In this document: piece by piece, positions 9,096 through 17,156 of the stretch
Position numbering within the stretch: the stretch's first letter is position 1
Layout: the number at the start of each line of letters is the position of its first letter
Assembly (NCBI RefSeq): GCF_018343625.1
Contig: NZ_JAGYPG010000001.1
Location: 103,335-167,334 of the forward strand
Source: Lederbergia citri
GTDB lineage: Bacteria; Bacillota; Bacilli; Bacillales; Bacillaceae_C
Direction: 5' to 3'
Length of the DNA: 64,000 nt
Notes under the pieces: generated by a model
The model's database searches: none
What the model was told of the DNA's origin: nothing
What the model saw: the letters and a program-made list of their open reading frames with translations, nothing else
Program-made: the position numbers and the translations under genes

Positions 9096-9140
9096 AAAAA
9101 TTACGTTTGGAAACACTCTGTTTGTTTAGGGGGGAAGGAG

Positions 9141-9242
9141 ATTAAAAAGAAGAACTTACTTATTTTTATTGTAGGTTTTTTAGTCACTGTATTCATCTTA
9201 ATCCCATTGTTTGGGAATCCTTTAACTACTTTATTAAAATAA
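9141..9242 (+). other. Possible remnant of a small membrane-peptide gene
   Basis: A GGGGAAGGAG site at 9131-9140 is followed at once by an open frame reading IKKKNLLIFIVGFLVTVFIL and ending LTTLLK. That is 33 codons with one membrane segment. There is no ATG, GTG or TTG near its start, and the Shine-Dalgarno sequence touches the first codon. It looks like a small membrane-peptide gene that has lost its start, or one that uses ATT. Confidence 0.3.
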
Positions 9243-9380
9243 ATTGGATCTTTTAATGACATTGTGCGAGCTGTCAGTTGGATGGCTCTTTTTTCTATTG
9301 ATTGAGGTATTGAATAAATAGAAAAGAAGGTTTTTTCATATCAATAATGGAATGTTAATTATAGGTTTTTAAAGTAGGTG

Positions 9381-9845
9381 ATGAAAATCAGTCAATCAAA
9401 AATAAACATTATTCGTCTTTCCAATGAATCGCTTTATGAGGCAAGTTATCTGCTCGCTCATTATATGTACCCAAATCAATGGAGCGAAAAAAGTCAGAAG
9501 GAATGCTTACAAAATCTTATAAAATTATTGGAGTTCCAAAACGCTCATTTTTTATTGGCAAAGAGTAGTGATACTCCGGCTGCTTTCATAGCCCTTAACT
9601 GGGGATTTTCGACTACTAAAGGCAAACCCATTTTGATTGTACAAGACCTTTTTGTTATGCCGAATTTTAGAAGAAAAGGAATTGCTAGAATGCTAATTGA
9701 AGAAGCTATTCTTTTAGCTAAAGAAAAAGGCGCAAACCGCTTACAGCTAAATACAGGCACAAATAATAACAATGCCCAATCTTTGTATCAATCTATTGGA
9801 TTCGAGTGGTTTCCTGAAAAGGAAATATATATGTTGTTTTTATAG
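9381..9845 (+). CDS. GNAT-family N-acetyltransferase
   Basis: This 154-residue GNAT enzyme has the core strand ILIVQDLFVMPNFR followed by RRKGIARMLIEEAI, the acetyl-CoA loop in the canonical R-x-x-G-x-G/A form. Later segments are RLQLNTGTNNNNAQSLY and a QSIGFEWFPEKE end. The acceptor is unknown. The ATG at 9381 follows GTAGGTG. A GTG three bases earlier is equally possible. Its last codons run close to the next methyltransferase gene (11 bp), suggesting one transcript. Confidence 0.83.
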   Translation: MKISQSKINIIRLSNESLYEASYLLAHYMYPNQWSEKSQKECLQNLIKLLEFQNAHFLLAKSSDTPAAFIALNWGFSTTKGKPILIVQDLFVMPNFRRKGIARMLIEEAILLAKEKGANRLQLNTGTNNNNAQSLYQSIGFEWFPEKEIYMLFL

Positions 9846-9855
9846 GGGCGATGAA

Positions 9856-10716
9856 ATGGTGCAATCAAAAGATTATTATGAGAATTCAACAGATAAAGAA
9901 AGCATTCGCTCGATTTATAAAACTGGGAAAAATCTAGAAGCAAAGTATATTGTGATAAAGGAATATGCCATTCATGAGCAATCTTTTGAAGAATGGGTAA
10001 TCGAAAAATTGAATTTAACTGGTAATGTAAAAGTATTGGACGTTGGAGCAGGAAATGGCAGATTTTCAATTCCTATAGCAAGTAAACTGAAAAATAATGG
10101 CGGGTTAATGATAGCGGGGGATTTATCAACAGGTGTTTTGAATGAGTCATATTTAGTGGCAACTAAAGAGGGTTTACCAATGGTTCATTTGAAAATAGAC
10201 GCTGAAGATCTTCCGTTTTTATCCAAAGAATTTGACATAGTAATGGCAAACCATATGCTTTATCATGTTGGAAACATTACTCGTGGATTAGAGGAAATGC
10301 AGAGGGTAATGAAAGGCGGAGGAACATTCCTTGCCACTACAAATAGTGAAACAGGGATGCCTGAATTTTTTTCTTTACACTTACAAACGATGAATGAATT
10401 AGGAATTGGTTTTGAACATAGCAAAAATCATTTAACGTTCTCTATGGAAAATGGTGAGGAAATATTAAGAAGCTTTTTTGATAAAGTAGACAAACATGTT
10501 TTTGATGCTGGCTTTATCGTGGATGATCCTGAACCAGTTTTGCAATATTATATGGCGACACAATTATACCAGGGACCGTTTAATGATAAAGATATTAAAC
10601 CTGTGATCAGAAATTTAATAAAACCCACCTTTTATAAGTTTACTAGAGAAGCGTTAAGATTAGCAGGTGGAAATTTAAAAATTTCGAAACCAATTGGTGC
10701 ATTTATCTGTCATTAA
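9856..10716 (+). CDS. Class I SAM-dependent methyltransferase
   Basis: This 286-residue methyltransferase belongs to the UbiE/Methyltransf_11 group. SAM motif I is VLDVGAGNGRFSIPIA, the acidic post-motif is IAGDLS, motif II is FDIVMANHMLYHV and motif III is the MKGGGTFLATT strand. The C-terminal half may cap the active site. The ATG at 9856 follows AGGGGCGATGAA and is preferred over an upstream in-frame ATG at 9772 that lies inside the acetyltransferase. The methyl acceptor cannot be inferred. Confidence 0.85.
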   Translation: MVQSKDYYENSTDKESIRSIYKTGKNLEAKYIVIKEYAIHEQSFEEWVIEKLNLTGNVKVLDVGAGNGRFSIPIASKLKNNGGLMIAGDLSTGVLNESYLVATKEGLPMVHLKIDAEDLPFLSKEFDIVMANHMLYHVGNITRGLEEMQRVMKGGGTFLATTNSETGMPEFFSLHLQTMNELGIGFEHSKNHLTFSMENGEEILRSFFDKVDKHVFDAGFIVDDPEPVLQYYMATQLYQGPFNDKDIKPVIRNLIKPTFYKFTREALRLAGGNLKISKPIGAFICH

Positions 10717-10736
10717 GACAAAAGGAGGCTGCACTG

Positions 10737-11519
10737 TTGAGTGAATGGAAAGAGTTGAACGAAGAATCAAAATCAAGATGGAATGAAAACGCGGGATTTT
10801 GGGATGATTATATGGGGAACGAAAGCAATCAGTTTCACCGTGAAATCATTAGGCCGCGTACGGAAAAATTATTGGATGTAAAAGCCGGTCAAACGATTCT
10901 AGATATTGCCTGTGGGAACGGCAATTTTTCAAGAAGGCTAGTTGAATTAGGGGCAAATGTAGTTGCGATTGATTATAGTTCTAAAATGATTGAACGAGCA
11001 AAATTGCGGTCTGGGCTACATCATATTGATTATAAGGTTATTGATGCAACAAACTTTGATTCACTAATTGCTCTTGGAAACGAAAGATTTGATAGTGCGG
11101 TAGCGAATATGGCTTTGATGGATATAGCTGATATACGTCCTTTAATGCAAGCCTTGTCATTTTTACTCAAAGACAATGGAATCTTTATTTTCTCAATTAC
11201 TCATCCTTGCTTTCAGTCTCCTAATATGCGAAAAGTACATGAAGTAGAAGATATGAATGGTAGCTTACAATCAAAGAATAGTATTCAGATTTTCAACTAT
11301 CTCACTCCGCAACCGTATAAAGCAATTGGTATTAATGGACAGCCCACTCCACATTATATGTTTCATAGGCCTTTATCGTATTATTTAAATGTTGCATTTA
11401 AGCAGCATTTTGTCCTTGAGAGCATTGAAGAACCAAGTTTCCAAAAAGAAAAAGAAGCGAATCAATTTGAATGGGATGAAATTCCACCTGCCATTATTTT
11501 GCGGTTAAAGAAAGTCTAG
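10737..11519 (+). CDS. Class I SAM-dependent methyltransferase
   Basis: This 260-residue methyltransferase is distinct from its upstream neighbour. Motif I is ILDIACGNGNFSRRL, followed by VVAIDYSSKMIERA, then FDSAVANMALMDIADI as motif II and the LLKDNGIFIFSITHPCF strand. It opens with WKELNEESKSRWNENAGFWDDYM, typical of Methyltransf_11/25 small-molecule methyltransferases. AAAGGAGG precedes the TTG start at 10737. Two adjacent methyltransferases next to several GNAT enzymes suggest small-molecule modification or detoxification. Confidence 0.87.
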   Translation: MSEWKELNEESKSRWNENAGFWDDYMGNESNQFHREIIRPRTEKLLDVKAGQTILDIACGNGNFSRRLVELGANVVAIDYSSKMIERAKLRSGLHHIDYKVIDATNFDSLIALGNERFDSAVANMALMDIADIRPLMQALSFLLKDNGIFIFSITHPCFQSPNMRKVHEVEDMNGSLQSKNSIQIFNYLTPQPYKAIGINGQPTPHYMFHRPLSYYLNVAFKQHFVLESIEEPSFQKEKEANQFEWDEIPPAIILRLKKV

Positions 11520-11544
11520 AATTGAAAGGAAGGAGTAAAATATT

Positions 11545-12165
11545 TTGGGTTCCAGAGTTATGCATCTCATCATTGCGAATGAAATAGCTAAAAAACTTCC
11601 TATAGAGGATAAGGGTTCCTTTTTGCTAGGGGGTATTGCTCCCGATGCTGTATCCCCAAAAGAGTTATCCCATTTCTTTACCGGAGATGTTAAGGACTTT
11701 TCTAGAAACATCGATTATGAAACATTTATAGAAAAATATAGCTCGTCTAAGGAGTCTTCATATATATTGGGGTATTATAGTCATTTAATTGCAGACGATT
11801 TATGGCTCAAAGGTTTTTTTCTATCATGGTTAAATAATAGAATCGAACATGATGAAAATATGGTTAATAACTACCACAATGATTTTAGATTACTAAATGG
11901 TAAATTATTAGACTATTACGGTATTGGAAGTGACATATTGAATGATATAAAGATAGGTCATTCAATTGTTGAGATTGATGAAGTAACGAAACAAGATGTA
12001 CAAGATTTAATGCCTTTCATAGCCGAAGACATGGTCTATGATGAGAGTGTTCTTGATGAAAAGTTAAATGTCTTTACCTTTGATCAAATCGTTGGATATA
12101 TTGAAACTTCCATTGAAAAAGGAATCATGCTAATACAACCAAAATTGTCTAAAAAAATTCATTGA
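11545..12165 (+). CDS. Zinc-dependent phospholipase C-like hydrolase
   Basis: This 206-residue protein matches the pattern of zinc-dependent phospholipase C-like hydrolases found in Firmicutes. It has MHLIIANEIA at the start, LLGGIAPDAV, a HFF element and LGYYSHLIADDLW, whose His and Asp are typical zinc ligands. There is no signal peptide, so it is probably cytoplasmic and the phospholipase name may be misleading. The TTG start at 11545 has AAGGAAGGAG upstream. Confidence 0.75.
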   Translation: MGSRVMHLIIANEIAKKLPIEDKGSFLLGGIAPDAVSPKELSHFFTGDVKDFSRNIDYETFIEKYSSSKESSYILGYYSHLIADDLWLKGFFLSWLNNRIEHDENMVNNYHNDFRLLNGKLLDYYGIGSDILNDIKIGHSIVEIDEVTKQDVQDLMPFIAEDMVYDESVLDEKLNVFTFDQIVGYIETSIEKGIMLIQPKLSKKIH

Positions 12166-12222
12166 AACTTTACATTGACCCGAACGTAATTCATTACATA
12201 AAGCTGAAAGGGTGATTCCATC

Positions 12223-13185
12223 ATGAACGGTATGATAGATAACTATATTCAAATATTTGAACAACTACATAATGAAATGAAATGGAAAGTATCAGACAAA
12301 AAAATTTTAATGATGATTGCTTCTCTATATTCGATGAACAAAAAGGACTTTCAATATGAACATTTTTTTAAGATAGCAGATGAAATTAAGAAGCGTGCAG
12401 GGTATTTTTCATATATGAGATCTGAATCAAGATATACAGCTGCAGCGATTTTAGATGTAAATTATGGAGACCCTGAAAGTAAAGTTTCTTCTTTATTTGA
12501 GCTTTATGAGAACATGATTAAAGAAAAATTTAACAGAGGGATTTTTTCATATGTAGCGGCTTCCGTTTTATTAAAAATAGCTGGAGATCGTGATTATCAT
12601 TCGCTTATTGTAAAAGCTAAAGAGATTTATAATGCCATGAAGAAAGAGCATCCATTTTTAACTTCAGCTGAAGATTATCCACTAGCTGTGTTGCTTGCTT
12701 CTGAATTTAGCGATGATGTCACTCAGCGTACTGAATATTATTATGAGCAACTCAATCAGAACGGATTTTATAAGGGGAATAATCTGCAATTTTTAAGCCA
12801 CATTCTGTCTTTGAACAATGAAGAAGTAGAAGGGGCTTTATTAAGCAGGACGATTCATGTTTTTGATTCCTTTAAAGAAAAGGGGTTAAAACAAAAAGCA
12901 ACGTATTATCCAGTGATGGGGATGCTCGCATTATTGCCTGAAGAAGAATTAAATATGGAAGACATAAAGGATGTTTACGAGCGGTTTAATCAAGAAAAAC
13001 ATTTTAAATGGCAAAAGGATATTAATCTAATTCTTGCTGTAAGCTTCTTTGTAAAAGACAAATTGAAACAACCGAATTTGGCAGAAACAAGTCTCTATAC
13101 AACAATTGAAACGATATTGCAGGCTCAACAGGCCGCAATGGCGGGATCGGTTGCAGCTGCAGCGGCTGCTTCTAGTAATAATTAA
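12223..13185 (+). CDS. DUF4003 family protein
   Basis: This 320-residue, mostly helical protein looks like the DUF4003 family of Bacillus. The central part has repeated helical hairpins, including SRYTAAAILDVN and GIFSYVAASVLLKIA. The C-terminus is unusual: QAQQAAMAGSVAAAAAASS, a low-complexity Ala/Ser tail. It has no signal peptide. An AAAGGGTGATT site precedes the ATG at 12223. The function is unknown. Its stop is 17 bp before the start of the following DUF1801 gene. Confidence 0.75.
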   Translation: MNGMIDNYIQIFEQLHNEMKWKVSDKKILMMIASLYSMNKKDFQYEHFFKIADEIKKRAGYFSYMRSESRYTAAAILDVNYGDPESKVSSLFELYENMIKEKFNRGIFSYVAASVLLKIAGDRDYHSLIVKAKEIYNAMKKEHPFLTSAEDYPLAVLLASEFSDDVTQRTEYYYEQLNQNGFYKGNNLQFLSHILSLNNEEVEGALLSRTIHVFDSFKEKGLKQKATYYPVMGMLALLPEEELNMEDIKDVYERFNQEKHFKWQKDINLILAVSFFVKDKLKQPNLAETSLYTTIETILQAQQAAMAGSVAAAAAASSNN

Positions 13186-13202
13186 GAAAGGAATTGAGCT
13201 TA

Positions 13203-13625
13203 ATGTATGAGTTAAAAACAAAGGAAAATGATAACAGTGTTATTGAATTTATAGAAAATGTAGATAATCCGAAAAAACGTGAAGACGCTTATCAGTTATT
13301 GGACATTTTTACTGAAACGACTGGATATAAAGCAAAAATGTGGGGGCCGAGTATTATTGGGTTTGGCTCGTATCATTATAAATATGAATCTGGACATGAG
13401 GGGGATGCACCATTAGTCGGTTTTTCCCCTCGAAAAGCGAAAATCAGTTTATATTTTGCGACTGGCGACCCACGAAGGGAGGGTTTATTAAAGGATTTTG
13501 GAAAACATACGTCAGGAAAGGCTTGTGTGTATATAAATAAGCTTGCGGATATTAATATTGAGGTTTTACAAACATTAATTAAGCAATCAGTAAAATTTTT
13601 ACAAGAGACATATCCAAATCAATGA
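13203..13625 (+). CDS. DUF1801 domain protein
   Basis: This 140-residue protein matches the DUF1801 (YdhG-like) fold. Visible are [14 protein letters not shown], a [17 protein letters not shown] strand pair, [13 protein letters not shown] and [14 protein letters not shown] chose the ATG at 13203. A TTG nine bases earlier would add three residues, but AAAGGA is equally suited to the ATG. The function of the family is not established. It lies between DUF4003 and fosB and probably shares their transcript. Confidence 0.8.
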   Translation: MYELKTKENDNSVIEFIENVDNPKKREDAYQLLDIFTETTGYKAKMWGPSIIGFGSYHYKYESGHEGDAPLVGFSPRKAKISLYFATGDPRREGLLKDFGKHTSGKACVYINKLADINIEVLQTLIKQSVKFLQETYPNQ

Positions 13626-13638
13626 TGGGGCGTTAAGT

Positions 13639-14061
13639 ATGATTATTAAAGGGCTAAATCATTTACTTTTCTCAGTATCAAATATAGAGGCATCCATTAA
13701 ATTCTACGAAAAAGTGTTTGATGCAAAGCTTCTCGTTAAGGGAAGAAGCACGGCTTATTTTGATTTGAATGGGATTTGGCTGGCTCTTAATGAAGAAAAA
13801 GATATTCCTCGTAGTGAAATAAAGCATTCTTACACTCATATAGCTTTTTCTATAGAAGAGTCAGATTTCGATTCCGTATATGAAAAATTGAAACTGTTAA
13901 ATGTAAATATTCTTGAAGGCCGGGAAAGAGATGAAAAAGATAAAAAATCAATCTATTTCACTGATCCGGATGGGCATAAGTTTGAATTTCATACAGGAAC
14001 AGTAGAAGATCGATTGAATTATTATAGGCAAGATAAAGGTCATATGGAATTTTTCATTTAG
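13639..14061 (+). CDS. fosB: Metallothiol transferase FosB (fosfomycin resistance)
   Basis: This 140-residue enzyme of the vicinal-oxygen-chelate superfamily inactivates fosfomycin by adding bacillithiol (or cysteine) to its epoxide. The whole length reads like Bacillus Fos[59 protein letters not shown]. The metal ligands His8, His67 and Glu116 are all present. It is 13 bp after the DUF1801 gene and 13 bp before a GNAT gene. FosB is a chromosomal gene in many Bacillus species, so its presence does not by itself indicate transfer. Confidence 0.95.
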   Translation: MIIKGLNHLLFSVSNIEASIKFYEKVFDAKLLVKGRSTAYFDLNGIWLALNEEKDIPRSEIKHSYTHIAFSIEESDFDSVYEKLKLLNVNILEGRERDEKDKKSIYFTDPDGHKFEFHTGTVEDRLNYYRQDKGHMEFFI

Positions 14062-14074
14062 CGTGGTGGGGAAT

Positions 14075-14527
14075 ATGGAATATTTAAAAAGGAATATAAC
14101 TATTAACGAACTGGAAGCATGCTCAGACCTTTATACATATGTATTTAATCAATCCCCTTGGTTCGATGAATGGACACTGGAAAGTGCTAGCAAGCGTTTA
14201 CGGGATATTATTCATCATCCACAATTTTATGGATTTGGACTATTTGATCACGAAGAGCACCTTCTTGGATTTATCTTGGGGTATGCTGAAACATGGTGGG
14301 ATGGCAAACATTTTCAAGTCGTAGAAATGTGTGTGAAAACGGAGAAACAAGGAAAAGGGATTGGTTCAAACTTATTGTTTGCCCTGGAAAATTACTGTAA
14401 AGAGAGTGGAATCAACCGTATATATTTGTTGACTGGAAGCGGAGGACAGGCGGAAGCATTTTATTTAAAAAATGGATTTTATGTCAATCCAAGAATGATT
14501 ATGATGTCAAAAAAGTTAGGGGACTAA
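14075..14527 (+). CDS. GNAT-family N-acetyltransferase
   Basis: This 150-residue GNAT protein opens with ITINELEACSDLYTYVFNQ and has HFQVVEMCVKTEKQ followed by the acetyl-CoA loop GKGIGSNLLFALE. The C-terminus IYLLTGSGGQAEAFYLKNGF completes the fold. The pattern is similar to acetyltransferases annotated near antibiotic-resistance genes, but the acceptor is unknown. The ATG at 14075 follows GGTGGGGA. A GTG at 14063 would add four residues. It lies between fosB and the kinase-like gene with no gaps, so it is in the same operon. Confidence 0.82.
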   Translation: MEYLKRNITINELEACSDLYTYVFNQSPWFDEWTLESASKRLRDIIHHPQFYGFGLFDHEEHLLGFILGYAETWWDGKHFQVVEMCVKTEKQGKGIGSNLLFALENYCKESGINRIYLLTGSGGQAEAFYLKNGFYVNPRMIMMSKKLGD

Positions 14528-14530
14528 ATA

Positions 14531-15403
14531 GTGGAAAAGCTGACTCCTATTACGATTTACATAGGAAAAGTTTCATTTCAATTAAAGGAAAAACATGATT
14601 TTCCTTGGCTGCAGGAACTTGGTGAGGTATTTGCGGTTTTTGATCAGCAAGATTCAGGTAATCTCTGTTTTGGGATTGAAAAAGATGGTCAGAAAAGGTT
14701 TGTAAAATATGCTGGAGCAAGAACGATGGAATATTCAGGTGAACCAAACGATGCTATATATAGTTTGAAAAAATCGGTGGAGCTTTATGAACAACTAAGC
14801 CATCCATATTTAGTTAAATTGGAGAATCATTTTCCCGTTGAGCAAGGGTATGTCTTAGTCTTTGAATGGTTTGCAGGAGAATGTCTCCATTCACATTGGT
14901 CGTTTCCGCCTCCCGCCAAGTATGAACATCCGGATTCACCTTTTTATCGTTTCAAACAACTTCCTCTGGAATTAAGACTAACTACTTTACAAAAAATATT
15001 TGAATTTCATGTACATATTGAAAAGAAAAATTATGTTGCTGTTGATTTTTATGACGGGAGCATCATGTACGATTTTAGCGTAAATGAGATAAAAATTTGT
15101 GATATAGATTTATACGAGAAAAACCCTTATATCAATAATATGGGGCGACTGTGGGGCTCATCTAGATTTATGTCGCCGGAAGAATTTGAATTAGGTGCGG
15201 AGATTGATGAGAGAACGAATGTTTTTAATATGGGAGCAGTGGCATTTTGTTTACTAGGTGGAGAACTGGATCGTTCTTTTGAAAAATGGGACGCAAGTCT
15301 GGAGCTTTATCATGTAGCTTTACGAGCGGTTGAAAAGGATAGAAGCAAGAGGTTCGGTTCTGTGGAAGAATTTTTGAATGCTTGGAAAAAAGCTTTAAAG
15401 TGA
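14531..15403 (+). CDS. Protein-kinase-like protein with unusual active site
   Basis: This 290-residue protein has a kinase-like fold. An N-lobe strand carries KRFVKYAG, whose Lys is the likely ATP-binding lysine. A hinge region reads GYVLVFEWFAGECL. The catalytic loop is VAVDFYDGSIM instead of HRDxKxxN, and the metal site is CDIDLY instead of DFG. A C-lobe GSSRFMSPEEF segment resembles the APE motif. The Asp residues are kept, but the His, Lys and Asn of the loop are not. It may phosphorylate a small molecule or be an inactive kinase. The start is GTG at 14531, three bases after the previous stop. Confidence 0.72.
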   Translation: MEKLTPITIYIGKVSFQLKEKHDFPWLQELGEVFAVFDQQDSGNLCFGIEKDGQKRFVKYAGARTMEYSGEPNDAIYSLKKSVELYEQLSHPYLVKLENHFPVEQGYVLVFEWFAGECLHSHWSFPPPAKYEHPDSPFYRFKQLPLELRLTTLQKIFEFHVHIEKKNYVAVDFYDGSIMYDFSVNEIKICDIDLYEKNPYINNMGRLWGSSRFMSPEEFELGAEIDERTNVFNMGAVAFCLLGGELDRSFEKWDASLELYHVALRAVEKDRSKRFGSVEEFLNAWKKALK

Positions 15404-15413
15404 GGCGTTCATA

Positions 15414-15962
15414 ATGTTATTTCAGAATGATAAATTAGTAGTTAGGACATTAACATTAGAAGACCATCTTTTTTTGGCAAAATGGCTCTCAGATCCTGTC
15501 GTCCTTGAATTCTACGAAGGCCGCGATAATCCTTTTAGTGAGGAAAAGGTTTTAAAGAAGTTTTACAATCGAAATGATGGAACTTACCGCTGTATCGTAG
15601 AGTACGAAAGAATTTCAATAGGCTATATTCAATTTTATCCATTAGATGATGAAGATAAAAAAGACTATGGTTATTTTGATACAAACCCGATTTATGGTAT
15701 GGATCAATTTATTGGAGAGCCGTATTATTGGAATCAGGGGATTGGCCAGCTTCTTGTTCAATCCATGGTACAGTTTTTAATTAAAGAGAAACAGGCAGAA
15801 AAGATTGTGATGGATCCGCAAACGTGGAATGAAAGGGCGATTCGTTGCTATGAAAAAAGTGGTTTTAAGAAGGTTAAGCTTTTGCCAAAGCATGAGCTTC
15901 ATGAGGGTGAATATCGAGATTGCTGGTTGATTGAATTTAATTCAAATGATATGTTGAGTTGA
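15414..15962 (+). CDS. AAC(6')-like GNAT acetyltransferase
   Basis: This 182-residue enzyme resembles the aminoglycoside 6'-N-acetyltransferase branch of GNAT proteins. Evidence is the start LVVRTLTLEDHLFLAKWLSDP, the central GMDQFIGEPYYWNQGIGQLL (with the acetyl-CoA loop) and KIVMDPQTWNERAIRCYEKSGFKKV, an arrangement seen in AAC(6')-Ib-like proteins. It could equally act on a small metabolite or on siderophore-type substrates, since sequence alone does not prove resistance. The ATG at 15414 follows AGGCG. It is the last gene of the 13203-15962 run. Confidence 0.78.
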   Translation: MLFQNDKLVVRTLTLEDHLFLAKWLSDPVVLEFYEGRDNPFSEEKVLKKFYNRNDGTYRCIVEYERISIGYIQFYPLDDEDKKDYGYFDTNPIYGMDQFIGEPYYWNQGIGQLLVQSMVQFLIKEKQAEKIVMDPQTWNERAIRCYEKSGFKKVKLLPKHELHEGEYRDCWLIEFNSNDMLS

Positions 15963-16040
15963 TTGTGAAATTATTTAAGGAAAACACATAATTTACGATT
16001 TTTATCTAAATAATGTGATAAAAGCATAATATATGAAACT

Positions 16041-16070
16041 AGCCCCTTTTGAATTCTATTCAAAGGGGCT
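16041..16070. terminator. Bidirectional terminator
   Basis: AGCCCCTTTTGAAT pairs with ATTCAAAGGGGCT around TCT, with one bulged base. It separates the convergent AAC(6')-like gene and yhfH. Confidence 0.75.
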
Positions 16071-16080
16071 TATTGCTCTT

Positions 16081-16209
16081 CTATTTAATTTCACTGCATT
16101 GGTCACACTTTGTACCATAGCATTCATGTTGCTCTGCGATTTTTTCTCCACATTCTGTACATTTTTTGGCGGGAAGGTTTTTAAAAAAATCTATGACATT
16201 TTCTAGCAT
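16081..16209 (-). CDS. yhfH: YhfH-family small zinc-ribbon protein
   Basis: This 42-residue protein starts MLENVIDFFKNLPAKK and has two CxxC pairs (CTEC and CDQC) plus an extra Cys, giving a zinc ribbon. This is the YhfH family, and the next genes on the other strand are yhfI and yhfJ (lplJ) just as in B. subtilis. The gene is on the minus strand from the ATG at 16209 with GGGAGAG upstream. The function is unknown. Confidence 0.85.
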   Translation of the reverse strand: MLENVIDFFKNLPAKKCTECGEKIAEQHECYGTKCDQCSEIK

Positions 16210-16262
16210 GCTTTCCACTCTCCCTTTGTGTTTTGTTGCAGTACTGAACTTTGTATTGATTT

Positions 16263-16292
16263 ATTGTATTATAACAGTTGGGAAAATGTCAA
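16263..16292 (-). promoter_or_regulatory. Promoter for yhfH
   Basis: On the minus strand, TTGACA (16292-16287) is followed after 18 bp by TACAAT (16268-16263), a good sigma-A promoter. It lies back to back with the yhfI promoter. Confidence 0.6.
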
Positions 16293-16297
16293 TCCTT

Positions 16298-16326
16298 TTG
16301 TTAAACATAAAAAAATAAAGTATAGT
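16298..16326 (+). promoter_or_regulatory. Sigma-A promoter for yhfI
   Basis: TTGTTA (16298-16303), a 17-bp spacer and TATAGT (16321-16326) lie 31 bp upstream of the yhfI start. Confidence 0.7.
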
Positions 16327-16356
16327 AATATTAGTTTGATTAAAGGAGTTGTGTAT

Positions 16357-17091
16357 ATGGAGTTAACGGTGATCGGCCATTGGGGTGGTTATCCAAAAGC
16401 GGGTGAAGCCAGTTCAGGATATTTGTTGACGCACAAAGGATTTAAACTTCTCATTGACTGTGGAAGTGCTGTACTATCACAGCTGCAGATGTACATAAAG
16501 CCTGAAGAAATAGATGCTGTTATTCTTTCACACTACCATGCAGACCATATAGCAGATATTGGTGTTCTTCATCATGCACTGTTAATCAGTAAATATGTAA
16601 GTGGATATGACGGTAACTTGCCTATTTATGGCCATACAAACGATCAAGAGGGTTTCTCTACTTTAACGTACAAAGATATTACCACAGGTATTGCTTATGG
16701 TAAGAATGATTGTCTACATATTGGACCATTTCAGATTGAATTTTTACAAACAAAACATCCTGTACCATGTTACGCGATGAGAATAACATGTGAAGGAAAA
16801 GTGCTAGTCTATACTGCAGATACATCTTATTTTGAGGAATTAGTGGAGTTTTCGAAAAATGCGGATGTATTGCTTGCGGAATCCAATTTTTACAAAGGTA
16901 TGGACGGGGCATCAGCGGGACATATGACAAGCGAGGACGCAGGAAAACTTGCCCAAAAAGCAAATGTAAATACCTTAGTTCTTACCCATTTACCCCATTT
17001 TGGCGACCTAAACCAATTGAAAGCCGAAGCAGCTGAACAATTTGAACAGGAAATCATACTAGCATCTAAAGGATTGAACCTGTCCCTTTAG
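16357..17091 (+). CDS. yhfI: MBL-fold metallohydrolase YhfI
   Basis: This 244-residue protein is a metallo-beta-lactamase-fold hydrolase. The zinc motif is SHYHADHIAD (HxHxDH), with further ligands in FLQTKHPVPCYAM, LVYTADTSYFEELV and a C-terminal VLTHLPHF. The start MELTVIGHWGGYPKAGEASSGYLL is typical of the RNase Z-related YhfI group. The role is not established. AAAGGAG precedes the ATG at 16357. The last codons (Asn-Leu-Ser-Leu and the TAG) are provided by a GGGGACAGG palindromic element, so the C-terminus may have been altered by its insertion. Confidence 0.88.
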   Translation: MELTVIGHWGGYPKAGEASSGYLLTHKGFKLLIDCGSAVLSQLQMYIKPEEIDAVILSHYHADHIADIGVLHHALLISKYVSGYDGNLPIYGHTNDQEGFSTLTYKDITTGIAYGKNDCLHIGPFQIEFLQTKHPVPCYAMRITCEGKVLVYTADTSYFEELVEFSKNADVLLAESNFYKGMDGASAGHMTSEDAGKLAQKANVNTLVLTHLPHFGDLNQLKAEAAEQFEQEIILASKGLNLSL

Positions 17092-17130
17092 TACCGTCCC
17101 CATGGGGACAGCTCCAAAGGGGACAGGTTT
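17076..17130. repeat. GGGGACAGG-type palindromic element (C2), overlaps yhfI 3' end
   Basis: AACCTGTCCCTTT at 17077 is matched by AAAGGGGACAGGTT ending at 17129. The centre is GTCCCCATGGGGAC, itself a perfect palindrome. It shares the core with the copy at 3819. The left arm lies inside the yhfI frame and contains its stop codon. Confidence 0.85.
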
Positions 17131-17156
17131 ATGAAGATATATTAGGAGGAAAAATC

